DNA of 40,631 nt from Ruminobacter sp. (lineage in GTDB: Bacteria; Pseudomonadota; Gammaproteobacteria; Enterobacterales; Succinivibrionaceae), in NCBI GenBank assembly GCA_017940385.1, contig JAGAYS010000064.1, positions 1 through 40,631 on the forward strand, in the 5' to 3' direction. Below the pieces are notes generated by a model. It was given only the letters and a program-made list of their open reading frames with translations, was not told the origin of the DNA and did not search any database. A program made the translations under genes and the position numbers. Below are positions 40,559 to 40,631 of this stretch, piece after piece (the first letter of the stretch is position 1; each line of letters opens with the position of its first letter).

Positions 40559-40631
40559 GAGGTGACTGTCAGATTCAAAGGTGGAGCATGATGTTGAAGT
40601 CTATAGGTATCGGAGCGGAATTATTTCATAA

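Noticed and set aside
1-40631. tRNA, rRNA or CRISPR array
   Set aside because: I found no cloverleaf, no rRNA sequence and no regularly spaced repeat array on either strand.

Overview
The window looks like a gammaproteobacterial chromosome, probably an anaerobic gut or rumen member of the Aeromonadales such as the Succinivibrionaceae. This rests on remembered gene families, not a search: an H-NS protein, a YtfK (DUF1107) homologue, the prmB-aroC pair, a rhombosortase-like protease, pdxST with a divergent MocR regulator, and a moxR/bat operon. Codon use is moderate in GC up to about 24.4 kb. The base composition then drops sharply in the island that follows.

Bases 1-24,500 are mostly core chromosome. 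The left edge holds the 3' end of a group II intron, 13 bp beyond the stop codon of a chemoreceptor gene. Then come a rhombosortase-like protease, hns, a decayed abi (Abi_2) gene preceded by a small-RNA module, and a six-gene minus-strand operon (moxR, DUF58, DUF4381, batA, a batB-batC fusion, batD). The next genes are ytfK, prmB-aroC, a small gene with a terminator inside its reading frame (candidate arfA), a malY/patB-type C-S lyase, a YdjM-like membrane protein, and a gene of unknown function. The vitamin B6 locus follows (pdxS-pdxT, with pdxR divergent). After it lie an esterase, a cluster of paralogous secreted proteins that includes a lipoprotein broken by an amber codon, and a tyrosine phosphatase remnant that has lost its catalytic cysteine.

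Bases 24,500-40,631 are an accessory island. Its first block carries a PHP-SMC-like ATPase (TrlF type) and an AlbA_2/Schlafen-type regulator whose promoter and coding sequence share a 12-bp repeat. A 71-bp direct repeat then brackets a TIGR04076 gene and ends inside the 3' end of a Tn916-type integrase. Beyond it is a compact element, all on the minus strand: integrase, HTH protein, excisionase, family A DNA polymerase, DUF2815, DUF2800 and two small genes. I see no terminase, capsid or tail gene. A GmrSD-like DUF262/DUF1524 gene, broken twice, follows as probable cargo. The last 1.9 kb is the wreck of a second, related element: an endolysin and a holin, each missing one end, a glycosyltransferase 8 gene with an amber codon, the 5' end of a second excisionase, and the 3' end of a second polymerase.

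The most interesting signal is a pair of matching small-RNA modules 36.7 kb apart (3816-3925 and 40476-40558). Both have a -35/-10 pair with a 16-bp spacer, then exactly 9 bp, then a short RNA starting AGAGCC, folding into a stem-loop and ending in GGCC plus a T-run. The left copy sits directly upstream of an abi_2 remnant. The right copy leads out of the window. This fits an AbiF-type RNA-protein toxin-antitoxin or abortive-infection system. A 34-bp motif repeated three times in front of the phage-like genes, and the arfA-like non-stop gene, are also worth testing.
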